A stretch of 64,000 nt of DNA from Paenibacillus sp. PL2-23 (GTDB lineage: Bacteria; Bacillota; Bacilli; Paenibacillales; Paenibacillaceae), in the NCBI RefSeq assembly GCF_040834005.1, contig NZ_CP162129.1, positions 3,806,001 through 3,870,000 of the forward strand, written 5' to 3'. The translations under genes and the position numbers were made by a program. Shown here piece by piece: positions 25,441-34,600 of this stretch. Under the pieces are notes generated by a model. The model did no database searches, was not told the origin of the DNA, and saw only the letters and a program-made list of their open reading frames with translations. Every line of letters begins with the position of its first letter. Position 1 is the stretch's first letter.

Positions 25441-26379
25441 CTAGAATAATGCGTTGTCCTTGTCATATCGTCTGACAATGTAATTGGACGTAATGACGAG
25501 TATGAAGCCGATGAGCGACTGATATAGGCCTGCAGCGGTGCTCATTCCAATCTCGCCCGTTGCTTTAAGGCCGCGATAGACATATGTGTCGATAACGTTC
25601 GTCACGGAATAGAGCGGTCCGGAGTCGCGAGGCACCTGATAGAACAACCCGAAGTCGGCATAGAATATTTTACCAATTGCCAGCAGGGTAAGAATAATAA
25701 TTAGCGGCTTCAGCATCGGCAAGGTAACGTTCCGGATTTGCTGCCACTTGTTCGCGCCGTCGATCATCGCCGCTTCATACAGGGAGCGGTCAATACCCAT
25801 AATGGCAGCCAGGTAGACGACGCTGTTGTAGCCAACGGCCTTCCACAGGAATACAACCACGATAATAACCGGCCACCAGGTTGGATCGGTATACCAGTTA
25901 ATGGGATCGATCCCGAAGTTCGCCAGCACACGGTTCAGTACACCGCGGTCAAGGCTCAGGAAGCTGAATACAAAATAACCGACGATGATCCACGACAGGA
26001 AATACGGGAGGAACATGCCCGTTTGATAAATTTTGGCCAGCCGCTTGTTCGCTATTTCAGACAATACGATAGCCAGCGCCACGGACAATATGAGTCCCAG
26101 AATAATAAAAAATGCGTTGTAGAGCACGGTATTCCTCGTAATGAGATACGCGTCGTTGGTGCTGAACAGGAACTTAAAGTTGGAGAGACCTACCCAGTCG
26201 CTGTTCACGATACTGGCCCAGAAGCCGTCGCGGCTCACCCGGTATTGCTTGAAGGCAATGACAAGACCCGCCATGGGCAGGTACGAAAAAAAGAGAAACC
26301 AGAGCGACGCCGGCAGCACCATCAGCAGCATGGCCTTGTTGCGATTCAAATCCTTGAAGAACCGTCCGATAGCTCCCAT
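25441..26379 (-). CDS. Carbohydrate ABC importer permease (LplB type)
   Basis: 312 residues from the ATG at 26379 (MGAIGRFFKDLNRNKAMLLM), nine bases after AGGAG; the ATG two codons earlier is too close. Six spans, opening with LLMVLPASLWFLFFSYLPMAGLVIAFKQYR, typical of the LplB/YteP group. The ATPase-contact loop reads YEAAMIDGANKWQQIRNVTLPMLKP. It ends with YIVRRYDKDNALF, another family trait. It lies between the solute-binding protein gene and the second permease, with a hairpin at 26448 in the upstream gap that may lower expression relative to the binding protein. Confidence 0.93.
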   Translation of the reverse strand: MGAIGRFFKDLNRNKAMLLMVLPASLWFLFFSYLPMAGLVIAFKQYRVSRDGFWASIVNSDWVGLSNFKFLFSTNDAYLITRNTVLYNAFFIILGLILSVALAIVLSEIANKRLAKIYQTGMFLPYFLSWIIVGYFVFSFLSLDRGVLNRVLANFGIDPINWYTDPTWWPVIIVVVFLWKAVGYNSVVYLAAIMGIDRSLYEAAMIDGANKWQQIRNVTLPMLKPLIIILTLLAIGKIFYADFGLFYQVPRDSGPLYSVTNVIDTYVYRGLKATGEIGMSTAAGLYQSLIGFILVITSNYIVRRYDKDNALF

Positions 26380-26447
26380 GTTCATTCACTCCTAATCTAT
26401 TTGGATTTTGGTTCATAAAATAGGCATACACTGGCCATACAGAAGAA

Positions 26448-26470
26448 GGACGAATGATGACCATCCGTCC
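26448..26470 (-). terminator. Intercistronic hairpin between binding protein and permease genes
   Basis: Arms GGACGGATG and CATTCGTCC (minus strand, one G-U pair) with loop GTCAT, followed by TTCTTCTG. This is a weak partial terminator or stabilising hairpin, a common arrangement after ABC binding-protein genes. Confidence 0.5.
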
Positions 26471-26491
26471 CTCCCTCCTCTGAACTTCGGA

Positions 26492-27958
26492 TTATTGAGC
26501 TGCTTTCCACTCGTCAATCTGACGCTGAATCTCAGCCATGACCTTATCCAAACCGGCTGCTTTGAATTTCTCAATCGCTTTAGGCAGATGCTCATCCGGA
26601 TTTACCGTTCCCGTCAGCAGCGCAGCCCAGTACTCTTCTTTCACATTGCTGACCGCAGCTAGCTCAGCAGTGACAGCTGTGGGATCGAAGTTAAAGCCAA
26701 GCAGCGGAGCTTCCGTGCCGTTCTGGTTGAAGGACTTGAATTCCTCCCATTTGTTGTCTGGGTCGGATGGGTTCAGATACGTCAGCATGACATTGCCAAG
26801 CGAGAAGGTTGGCATATCATAGTTTTTGGACTCCTCCAGGTTCTCCATACGGTTATCACCTGTTACCTTGTAGTGCACGCCTTCAATGCCGGAATCCACC
26901 ATATTGCGAAGGACAGGGTCCGTATTCAGCAGGTTCAGGAATTCCATAGCCTTCTCCGGATGCTCGGAGTTAGCGGAGATCGCCTGCATGGAGCCCATGA
27001 CCGACCAGTTGTAGATCAGCGATTCACTCTGAGGAGTGGATACAACGGGATAGCCGTAGCTTTGGGACCAAAGATTGTCTGCGAACGGCTGAGTTGTTGC
27101 TTTGTCAGCGAACCATTTGCCCGTTGTCTGGAGATCCGTTAACGAATCCAGAGTAGAGGCTTCTGTCGGGACATAACCAGCCTTGTAATATTTGTGCATA
27201 GTCGCCAGCGCTTGCTGCATCTCAGGCATCTCCAGCACGTTGACTACCTTGTAGTCTGTCGTATCCAGACTTACTGCAAACGGCATATTCTCGATAATGA
27301 AGTCATATGGAACGTAAGGCTTGTAGGTTTTGTCTACTGCAAGCGGTGTAACGCCCGGCTCATTTTCCTTAATGGTCTGCAGCAATGGCTCCAGGCTCTC
27401 CAGGCTGTAGATGCCGTCCAGGCTCAGGCCGTGTTTGTCCAGCAGCCCTTGGTTGAAGCGCCAAACCTCCTGTGCAGGAAGCTCTTTGTTGGCAGGAATG
27501 CCGTAGTTTTTGCCATCGACCTTGGAGCCCTCCAGGAAGGCTGGGTCCAGCGTTTCCTTGATGCCTTGGCCGTGCGAGTCGAGCAGCTCGCCGATTTCCA
27601 GGAATGCGCCCTTCCGCGCGTTCTGAACATAATCGAATGCCCACGAGGACGTAAACATAATGTCCATCGGCTCACCGGACGCTGTCATCACCTGAAGCTT
27701 CTGCGTGTAATCGCCCCAGTCAATCATATTCATCTGAACCGTCACGCCGATTTTTTCCTTCGTGTAGGCGCTGACTTCCTCCATCACGCGGTTAACATCC
27801 TTCTGAGGAGTGCCAATCGTATACCAGATCAGCTCAACCGGCTCCTCGCCGCCGTTATTGCTTTCATTGCTTTCAGAATTGCCGCATGCGCTTACGATTA
27901 ACGATACCGCAAGAATCAGCGCTGCAATCGGCATAAAGCCTTTTTTCTTTTTCCCCAT
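26492..27958 (-). CDS. Sugar-binding lipoprotein of the ABC importer (mannoside locus)
   Basis: 488 residues. A lipoprotein signal is clear: MGKKKKGFMPIAALILAVSLIVSAC with the lipobox VSAC, then a Ser/Asn/Glu-rich linker. The mature part is an extracellular solute-binding protein of the family 1 fold (VELIWYTIGTPQKDVNRVMEEVSAY, the IMFTSSWAFDY region, PLLQTIKENEPGVTPL) like LipO/YtcQ. GAGGGAGG precedes the ATG. It captures oligosaccharides outside the membrane for the two permeases that follow. It sits directly downstream of the two-component pair, behind that pair's terminator, in the usual Paenibacillus order, so its promoter is probably controlled by the AraC-type regulator. Confidence 0.93.
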   Translation of the reverse strand: MGKKKKGFMPIAALILAVSLIVSACGNSESNESNNGGEEPVELIWYTIGTPQKDVNRVMEEVSAYTKEKIGVTVQMNMIDWGDYTQKLQVMTASGEPMDIMFTSSWAFDYVQNARKGAFLEIGELLDSHGQGIKETLDPAFLEGSKVDGKNYGIPANKELPAQEVWRFNQGLLDKHGLSLDGIYSLESLEPLLQTIKENEPGVTPLAVDKTYKPYVPYDFIIENMPFAVSLDTTDYKVVNVLEMPEMQQALATMHKYYKAGYVPTEASTLDSLTDLQTTGKWFADKATTQPFADNLWSQSYGYPVVSTPQSESLIYNWSVMGSMQAISANSEHPEKAMEFLNLLNTDPVLRNMVDSGIEGVHYKVTGDNRMENLEESKNYDMPTFSLGNVMLTYLNPSDPDNKWEEFKSFNQNGTEAPLLGFNFDPTAVTAELAAVSNVKEEYWAALLTGTVNPDEHLPKAIEKFKAAGLDKVMAEIQRQIDEWKAAQ

Positions 27959-28116
27959 TTTCTTTTTCCTCCCTCATTTTGTTCGAGTTCGTTCAGCCGC
28001 TTGGCCTACCTTTACAGTACCGTATGAAAACAGTTACAAATAGGCGACTTATTAAACCTATCGTCTCCAAACTAAACCTGAATACTCACGCGTGGACCGC
28101 TTTGACCCTTTTGCCA

Positions 28117-28148
28117 CAAAAAAAGCCCCAAACCATCAGGTCTGGAGC
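28117..28148 (-). terminator. Terminator overlapping the end of the response regulator gene
   Basis: On the minus strand GCTCCAGACC and GGTTTGGGGC (two G-U pairs) with loop TGAT, followed by seven T. The TGA stop codon of the regulator forms most of the loop. Confidence 0.85.
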
Positions 28149-29671
28149 AAGCTTTTATAATCTGTAGGCGACACTCCTACATACTTTTTGAACTGCTTGT
28201 AGAAGTAGCCCATCTCCCAGTAGCCCACCATTCTGGCAATTTCATTCACCTTCAGGCCAGGCTCCGCCAGCAGCTCCTTCGCCTTCTGGATCCGGAACCG
28301 ATTCACATATTCCGAGAATGTCTCGCCGGCCTCCCGTTGGAACAAACGCCCCAGATAGACGGGATGTATATTGAACTGCGCGCTCAAGGATTTCAGCGAC
28401 AGCTCCTCCGCGCAGTTCTCGTGAATTCTGGCCAAAATTTGACCGATGACTGGGCTTTTGGTATCGCTGACAAGCGACTCCACGGCAGCCTTGGCCACCT
28501 CCTCCACAAGCGCCGTCACATCAGCCAAGGTGTCTGCATCCATTACTCGGCGAGCGGCATCCTCCGGGATCAGCTCCGGCACGGGCGTTTTCTTAATGGC
28601 GCCCAGCTCCAGCTTCAGATGAAGCATCAGCTCCAGCGCTGCGTTCTGAAGCCGTGCAGGCGTCATCCCTGGAGCTTCGGCCAGCCTGCTCAAGTCGCTG
28701 TGAATGCGTGTCAGCAAGGCTTCCTTCTCCTTCGCTGCAAGCAGCCTCGCATAATCGCTCCAATCCATGGAGGGCAGAGGAGTACCGTCTGCCGAGGTTG
28801 AGGGACTGGCAAGCTTGCCGAAGTCCAGCACCTCCAGCTGGGGATGAATAAAGGCGTATTCCATCGCCTTCTTCGCTTCGTCATAGCTTCGTCCCGCTTC
28901 CTCTTCTCCAAGCGCGACGCTGCCAAGGGAAATCGTTATTCCTTCAACGGACAAAGCTTCCGTCAGATGCTGCAGCAGGCGGCGTCCTTCCCGTTCGGCA
29001 TCCCCCTGTCGCTCAGGGAACATCACGATGCCCAGCGCCCCCTCCTTATCGCGGAATGGAATACCGAGGCCATGCCGCTCCGCCTGCCGGAGCAGCTCGC
29101 TGCGAAGCTGCTCCTCTCCCGTGCCGGCTTTAAGCATGACAACGAGCATAAATTCCTTATCCAGGTCCATGCCCAGCATCTCCGCCCGCTCATGGAGCTC
29201 GCCCGGTGCAATATCGCCTGCAAGCCAGCGATTGACGATATTATCCCGCAAGACATCCATATCCTCCGCCTGCCAATCCCCTCTGTCTCGGCCCCGTGCG
29301 TCAAGCTTCTCAATAATGCCCTCCAGCGTAGACTTCAGCTCCGCGAGATTGATGGGCTTCAGCAGATAGTTTTCGATTCCCAGTCGCAGCCCTTGCTTCA
29401 AATAGTCGAAGTCGTTGAACCCGCTGAGAATGACGACGTGCAGATGGGGATACAGCCTCCTCGCCTCTTGAATCAGGTCAAGACCGTTCATGGCAGGCAT
29501 GGAAATATCGGTGATTAAGATGTGGACCGGAGCCAGCCGCAGCTGCTCCAGCGCGCGCACGCCATTTTCAGCTGTCCCCACAATCTCCAGCTCATAGCTG
29601 GACCAGTCGAGAGCATCGCGCAGCCCCTCCAATATAAACGGTTCATCATCCGCCAGGAATACTTTATACAT
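28136..29671 (-). CDS. AraC-family two-component response regulator (YesN type), mannoside locus
   Basis: 511 residues. An N-terminal receiver domain (1-120) has the acidic pocket ADDEP, phospho-acceptor Asp55 in ILITDISMPAMNGLDLI and the lysine in NYLLKPI. A middle region of about 270 residues links to a C-terminal AraC helix-turn-helix pair (about 410-508: IHENCAEELSLKSLSAQFNIHPVYLGRLFQREAG, NEIARMVGYWEMGYFYKQFKKYVGVSPTDYK). The gene overlaps the kinase gene by eight bases, so the two are co-translated. It should activate the ABC importer and glycosidase genes downstream when phosphorylated. The terminator at 28117 separates it from them. Confidence 0.95.
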   Translation of the reverse strand: MYKVFLADDEPFILEGLRDALDWSSYELEIVGTAENGVRALEQLRLAPVHILITDISMPAMNGLDLIQEARRLYPHLHVVILSGFNDFDYLKQGLRLGIENYLLKPINLAELKSTLEGIIEKLDARGRDRGDWQAEDMDVLRDNIVNRWLAGDIAPGELHERAEMLGMDLDKEFMLVVMLKAGTGEEQLRSELLRQAERHGLGIPFRDKEGALGIVMFPERQGDAEREGRRLLQHLTEALSVEGITISLGSVALGEEEAGRSYDEAKKAMEYAFIHPQLEVLDFGKLASPSTSADGTPLPSMDWSDYARLLAAKEKEALLTRIHSDLSRLAEAPGMTPARLQNAALELMLHLKLELGAIKKTPVPELIPEDAARRVMDADTLADVTALVEEVAKAAVESLVSDTKSPVIGQILARIHENCAEELSLKSLSAQFNIHPVYLGRLFQREAGETFSEYVNRFRIQKAKELLAEPGLKVNEIARMVGYWEMGYFYKQFKKYVGVSPTDYKSLLQT

Positions 29672-31493
29672 GCAGCCCCTGCTCTCCCTTCTTGACTGGA
29701 AATTCTAATGTCACGCAGACGCCCCCTTCCGGACGATTCAACACCTGCAGTCCGCCCTCATTGCCATAAATCAGCCGCAGCCGTTCATGCACGCTCCGCA
29801 AGCCGAAGGAGGATGCTCCCTCCTCCTGCCCGTTACGATCCCCCGTCGCATCGAGGGCTTGCAGCCTATCGGCTGGAATGCCTGTTCCGTTATCGCGAAT
29901 CTCGATACGCACAAGCTCACCATCCTTGGCGCCCTCGATTTCAATGCGATTGTCCCGATCATCCTGACGCAGTCCGTGCACAATATAATTTTCGATAATG
30001 GGCTGCAGCAGCAGCTTCATCGTCTCTACCCCGCCTGTACCGGGCTTCAGACGAATCTCATACGCAAACTTGTCCTTGTAGCGTATGCGGAACAGCTCCA
30101 GATACAGACGGCACATCTCGATCTCGTCCTTCAGCGTATACACCGGCTTATCGCGGACAACGTTGCGGAACAAGGCTGACAGGCTGTAGATCATCTCCGC
30201 TACATCGTCAGCTCCCTGTGACAGGGCGCGCATCCGAATAACCTCCAAGGTGTTGTACAGGAAATGCGGATTCACGCGTGCTTGAAGCGCCGCATATTCC
30301 GTTCGCTTCTCTCTAATTTCCGCCTTATAGACACGATCAATATAACGCGTCAGCTCGTCGAGCATCTCGTTGAAGCTGCGTCCGATCTGTCCCAGCTCAT
30401 CATCCTTGTCATCCGGAATGCGAGGCGTCAGCTCTCCCTGCTCCACCTTGCGCATGAAACGAATAATGTTGCTCGTTCGTTTGGCATAGTTCATGACCAG
30501 CGCTCCTGGAATAATGACGACACAAATAATACTAACCGCAGCAGCCGCAATAATCGCGAGCCGGTAGCCCTCGTACGCCGCCGCCACCTCCGCCTTGGGC
30601 GCTATTCCTACAACCGTATAGCCAGCCTGGCTATTCGTCAGCTTATTGATATAGGCGGTCTCTCTCAGACGCTCCTCGGCATCCAGCGATTCCAGTATAT
30701 CCGCATGGGGATGCCGTTCACCGTTATATTGACCCGTGGAATCATACAACACAAAGCCATCGGCCGACAGCACCAATATGGCGCCCATGCCTTCCTCGGC
30801 AATCCGTCTGACAGCACGGTCGATCCCATCAGTCCGGAAGAAGGCGATCATCTGGCCGACATTCTTGTAGGTATCCTGATCGTTAATCGGCTCCCGGAAG
30901 GAGATGAGCCCGCTTCCTTGCTGACGCTTGCCCAGCGCCTTCAGGAGCCAGGCATTAGGCGTGCCAACAGGCTGCAAATTGAGTGCCATTGCGTCGGGGA
31001 TATAGGAGTGGCCTGCGTGAGTGCCAATCAGCTTGGATTGTCCGTTCTGATTATAGGCGTACAGGAACTGCCTCTCCGCGCTGTACAGGAGCACATGCTC
31101 CGCGCTGGGATGATCCTCTATCCAATTATCGAAGTAGGACAAGGCGTTCACCCCAAGGCCGCTCTCTTGATAGAAGCTGTCCAGCTTCAGCCGAATATAA
31201 TCGTCAAAGGAGTGCTGAAGCAGATAGGAGGTATGGTCTGCCAGAACGCGATTGCGGTACAGATTGCTCACCGCCGCTTGCACATCTTCATGGATGCTGG
31301 CCATCTCCTCGCCAACGGCATCAATGGTTTGTTTCTGCTTGTCGAGCACATCCTCCACGATTGTGCTGGCCAGGTAGGTATAAACAGCGAGGGCCAGCGT
31401 CACAATCAGGACGACGGCGATGGCCGCGAACAGCAGGATCCACTTGGCGAACAAGCTATTGCGAATGCGATTGCGATAAAAGCTTACAAGCAT
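29664..31493 (-). CDS. Sensor histidine kinase (YesM type), mannoside locus
   Basis: 609 residues. Two membrane spans (LFAKWILLFAAIAVVLIVTLALAVYTYLA near 14-42 and LAIIAAAAVSIICVVIIPGALVM near 290-312) flank an extracytoplasmic Cache-like sensor domain. A HAMP linker is next, then the His_kinase domain with the phospho-acceptor His in RVNPHFLYNTLEVIRM, and an ATP-binding domain with DNGTGIPADR and FGLRSVHERLRLIYG. The LytS/YesM-type architecture is typical of sugar-sensing systems in Paenibacillus. Its position first in the cluster suggests it senses the oligosaccharide used by this locus, perhaps together with the binding protein. Confidence 0.95.
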   Translation of the reverse strand: MLVSFYRNRIRNSLFAKWILLFAAIAVVLIVTLALAVYTYLASTIVEDVLDKQKQTIDAVGEEMASIHEDVQAAVSNLYRNRVLADHTSYLLQHSFDDYIRLKLDSFYQESGLGVNALSYFDNWIEDHPSAEHVLLYSAERQFLYAYNQNGQSKLIGTHAGHSYIPDAMALNLQPVGTPNAWLLKALGKRQQGSGLISFREPINDQDTYKNVGQMIAFFRTDGIDRAVRRIAEEGMGAILVLSADGFVLYDSTGQYNGERHPHADILESLDAEERLRETAYINKLTNSQAGYTVVGIAPKAEVAAAYEGYRLAIIAAAAVSIICVVIIPGALVMNYAKRTSNIIRFMRKVEQGELTPRIPDDKDDELGQIGRSFNEMLDELTRYIDRVYKAEIREKRTEYAALQARVNPHFLYNTLEVIRMRALSQGADDVAEMIYSLSALFRNVVRDKPVYTLKDEIEMCRLYLELFRIRYKDKFAYEIRLKPGTGGVETMKLLLQPIIENYIVHGLRQDDRDNRIEIEGAKDGELVRIEIRDNGTGIPADRLQALDATGDRNGQEEGASSFGLRSVHERLRLIYGNEGGLQVLNRPEGGVCVTLEFPVKKGEQGLHV

Positions 31494-31579
31494 ATATGTT
31501 CTCTCCTTGATGTAGCCGATCCCATGATTGTTTTCATCTTAGCATATCTCGAACTGTCTGTCGCAACACAGACGAAAGA

Positions 31580-31605
31580 GCGGTACAGGTGAGCTCCTGT
31601 ACCGC
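31580..31605 (-). terminator. Terminator of the SLH-GH16 gene
   Basis: GCGGTACAGG / CCTGTACCGC stem with a six-base loop, followed on the minus strand by TCTTTCG. It begins about 10 bases after the stop codon. Confidence 0.75.
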
Positions 31606-31615
31606 CTCTTGATCG

Positions 31616-34600
31616 TTATTGTACCGCTGAAGCTGCAGGGGGATCGATGTCGTGACTGCTCCTAGCCGCCTCTCCTGTCGCCTCCTGCGCTCCCTTCCTT
31701 TCGAATCGTACATTATCGATATAGATTTGATGCGGAGAGACGCCATCCTCCGGCATTTTACCCAATAGCAGCTTGAGGCTTGCGGCATCATCCTGCGTCA
31801 TTGTGAAGTCGAAGCTATAGGTCTGAACATAATCCTCCAGCCGCACTCTTTCATTCAAGTATCGGAAGTAGCTGCTATTCTCCACAGATAAATCAACGGA
31901 ACGCGGCGTTGTCGCTCTGGCAGTGAACGAAACGGTATACGTTATCCCCTTCTTGAGTGTCACCGCATTCTGGAACAGGACAATATCCCAAGGGTTAAGG
32001 CCAGGATGATGGATCGCAGCTGCGGCTGCTCCATTCTCTGCTGTTACAACGGCACTGGAGGGCCCGTCATAGACACCCTGCACATGAGTGAACCAGCCCG
32101 CCATCCCGTTGTCGAAGCCGCCGTTAACGGCTAGAAAAGCCTGGGTACGGGCATCCTTCAGCTCCACACGTACATTGTCAACCATAACGGTATGTGATCC
32201 CAGCGGGGCTGCATTCTGCAGCTTGCCCAGGAGCAGCTTGAAGGATGCTGTTACATCCGCGTTCACCGGCAGCTCGTAGCTGAAGCTCCTCCAATCCGTC
32301 GTCAGCTGCTCTCGATTCGATAACAGGCGAGCCCCTGGAATGTCAATAACAATTTCTGTTTCCCGATCAATGGAGGACTTTGCGTCCAATGTCACGATAT
32401 AGGTCCCATTCCTTCTCAGGGGGAAGTCGGTCTGCATCAGCATGACATCCCACGGATTATTCCCCACACTGGATATGCTGCCAACTGCAGCACCGTTCTC
32501 CACGCTGAATCGTGTTACGGAATCCCAGCCGTCGTATCGTCCCTGCACATGCTCGCTCCAGCGGTTCATGCCGTTAGAGAAGTCGCCGTTCTTAAGCGGG
32601 AACTGCTCCTCAAGCGGCAGGCCTACATTGTTGTCGGTCAGTCGAGTGAGGACGACATCATCGATGTAGACATCTCCGCTGCCGCTGCCGAGAAGGAAGG
32701 CGAGCTGACTCGATTTGCCCTCTCCTCCTTCCATCCAGAAGCTAAGCTCATACGCCTCCATAGCTGTGCTCAGCGCAACTGTCTGAGAAGACGCATAGAC
32801 GGAGCCATCCGGCTTCTGCAATTGAGCGGCAATGGTTCTGCTCAGAGAGGCTCTAGCCTTGAACGTCAGCTTATATTCATTGCCGTCAATCAAGGTTAGT
32901 CCCTTCTGCACTAGCGCAACGTCCTCTGCGCGGGCTCCTGGCTCCGGAAGAGAAACCATCAGCTCACGGGCAGCCGCATCCACGGATGCATGCGCCTCCG
33001 CAGCTCCTTGTTTTACAAGCTGCCAATAGGTGAGACGGTCCATCCGGCCCAGCTCAAAGCTTCCATTGTAAATATGATTGCCATTCTCCAGAGGCTCCTT
33101 CTCCCCATTTTCGGCATAGGGATCAGGCGCGGTTGTCTCTTCCAGGCGCACATTGCCAATCCATACCGGCGAAGTGCCAACACCCATGTTGAACTCAAGA
33201 CGCGCCAGTTGATCGGTATCGCTCGTCATCTGGAATGTCATCGAGTAGCTGCTCACCGTGCCAGTCAGCTTTGTCTCCAGACTGTCGGAGTAGACGGACC
33301 AGCCTCTGCTTGCTCCGCCGCCCAGCTTCACCGCCATGGTCCGATTCGCATCCGACTTGGCGTCGAAGCTTAACTGATACCATCGACCCTTGCCCAGGGT
33401 CACATTCTGAATGAGCTGTACGGCATGAGCCGCATTGCCTCCGGAGGTGATGTTCACCTTCGCGAATCGATCGCCAGCAAGCGTATCGACGCTGACCGCC
33501 CCGGCTCCTCCGAATGTATCCACCGTTACAAAATTCCAATAGCGGGTGTTCAATGAATCCCCTGATGTTGTTACATTGGTGAAGGCTTCCTCATAGCCAG
33601 CATCATATACAAAATTCCCCGCGATGGGCTCTTTGTAGGAGGATGGATAAGGCTCTGCCTCTATAACCGGCTCCACAGGTGTCCGATAAGGACGGCCGTC
33701 CAGCTCATACACGCGCACATAGTCGACTTGCATCTCGGCAGGCATATCAGAAGCAGCCGGGACTCTGCCCCCATCATAATTGCCGCCGACAGCCAGATTC
33801 AGAATCATGTAGAAGGGCTTGTCGAACGGAGCAGGGTAGGCATATTTGGCAGGCTCTCCCGCTCCCCAGCTATCCCAGCTATTGATGGTTTGATACAGCT
33901 TGCCGTCTACATACCAGCGGAGCTCGCCTGGCTCCCATTCCAGTCCGTATACATGGAAGCCTGTAATATCCTCCTCGCCCTCGAAGTGATATTCGGCTCC
34001 GGTTGATTTGTTATTGGGCCAGTTGCGACCATAGTGGATGGTGCCTCCCACTTCCTTCAGCAGCCGGCCGCGCGCCTCCATAATGTCAATCTCCCCTGAG
34101 GCTGCCCATCCGCCGTATTCCTTGTCCTGCGGCATCATCCAGAATGCGGGCCACAAGCCCTCGCCGGCAGGCAGCTTCATCCGGGCTTCAAATTTCCCAT
34201 AGGCCTGCGAGAAGGTTGGCTCCGTGAACAATCGCCCGGACGTATATGGCTTGCCTTCATAGGACTCTTGCTTGGCAGTAATAGTCAGCAAGCCATTGTT
34301 GACCGAAATATTATCCTGCCTGTAATATTGCTGCTCATTATTGCCCCAGCCATCCAGACCATATTGCGAGCCTGTTCCAAGCTGGTAGCCCCATTTGTCC
34401 AGATCAATGCCGTTTGTGTCGAGATTGCTTCCACTGCGATCGAATTCATCGCGCCACACGATTCTCCAATCCGCTTCCTGCGGAACGTCCGTTGGCACAG
34501 GGCTGGCTGACGGGCTGCTTGTCGGAGAAGCGGTTGGCGTCGGTGCAGGAGTGCTTATCGGCGTGCTGACGGAAGATGTAGGTTTTGGACTCGGCACCTT

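Noticed and set aside
30264-31592. Plus-strand frame (442 codons) opposite the histidine kinase gene
   Set aside because: The kinase on the minus strand has all the required motifs; this frame has none.
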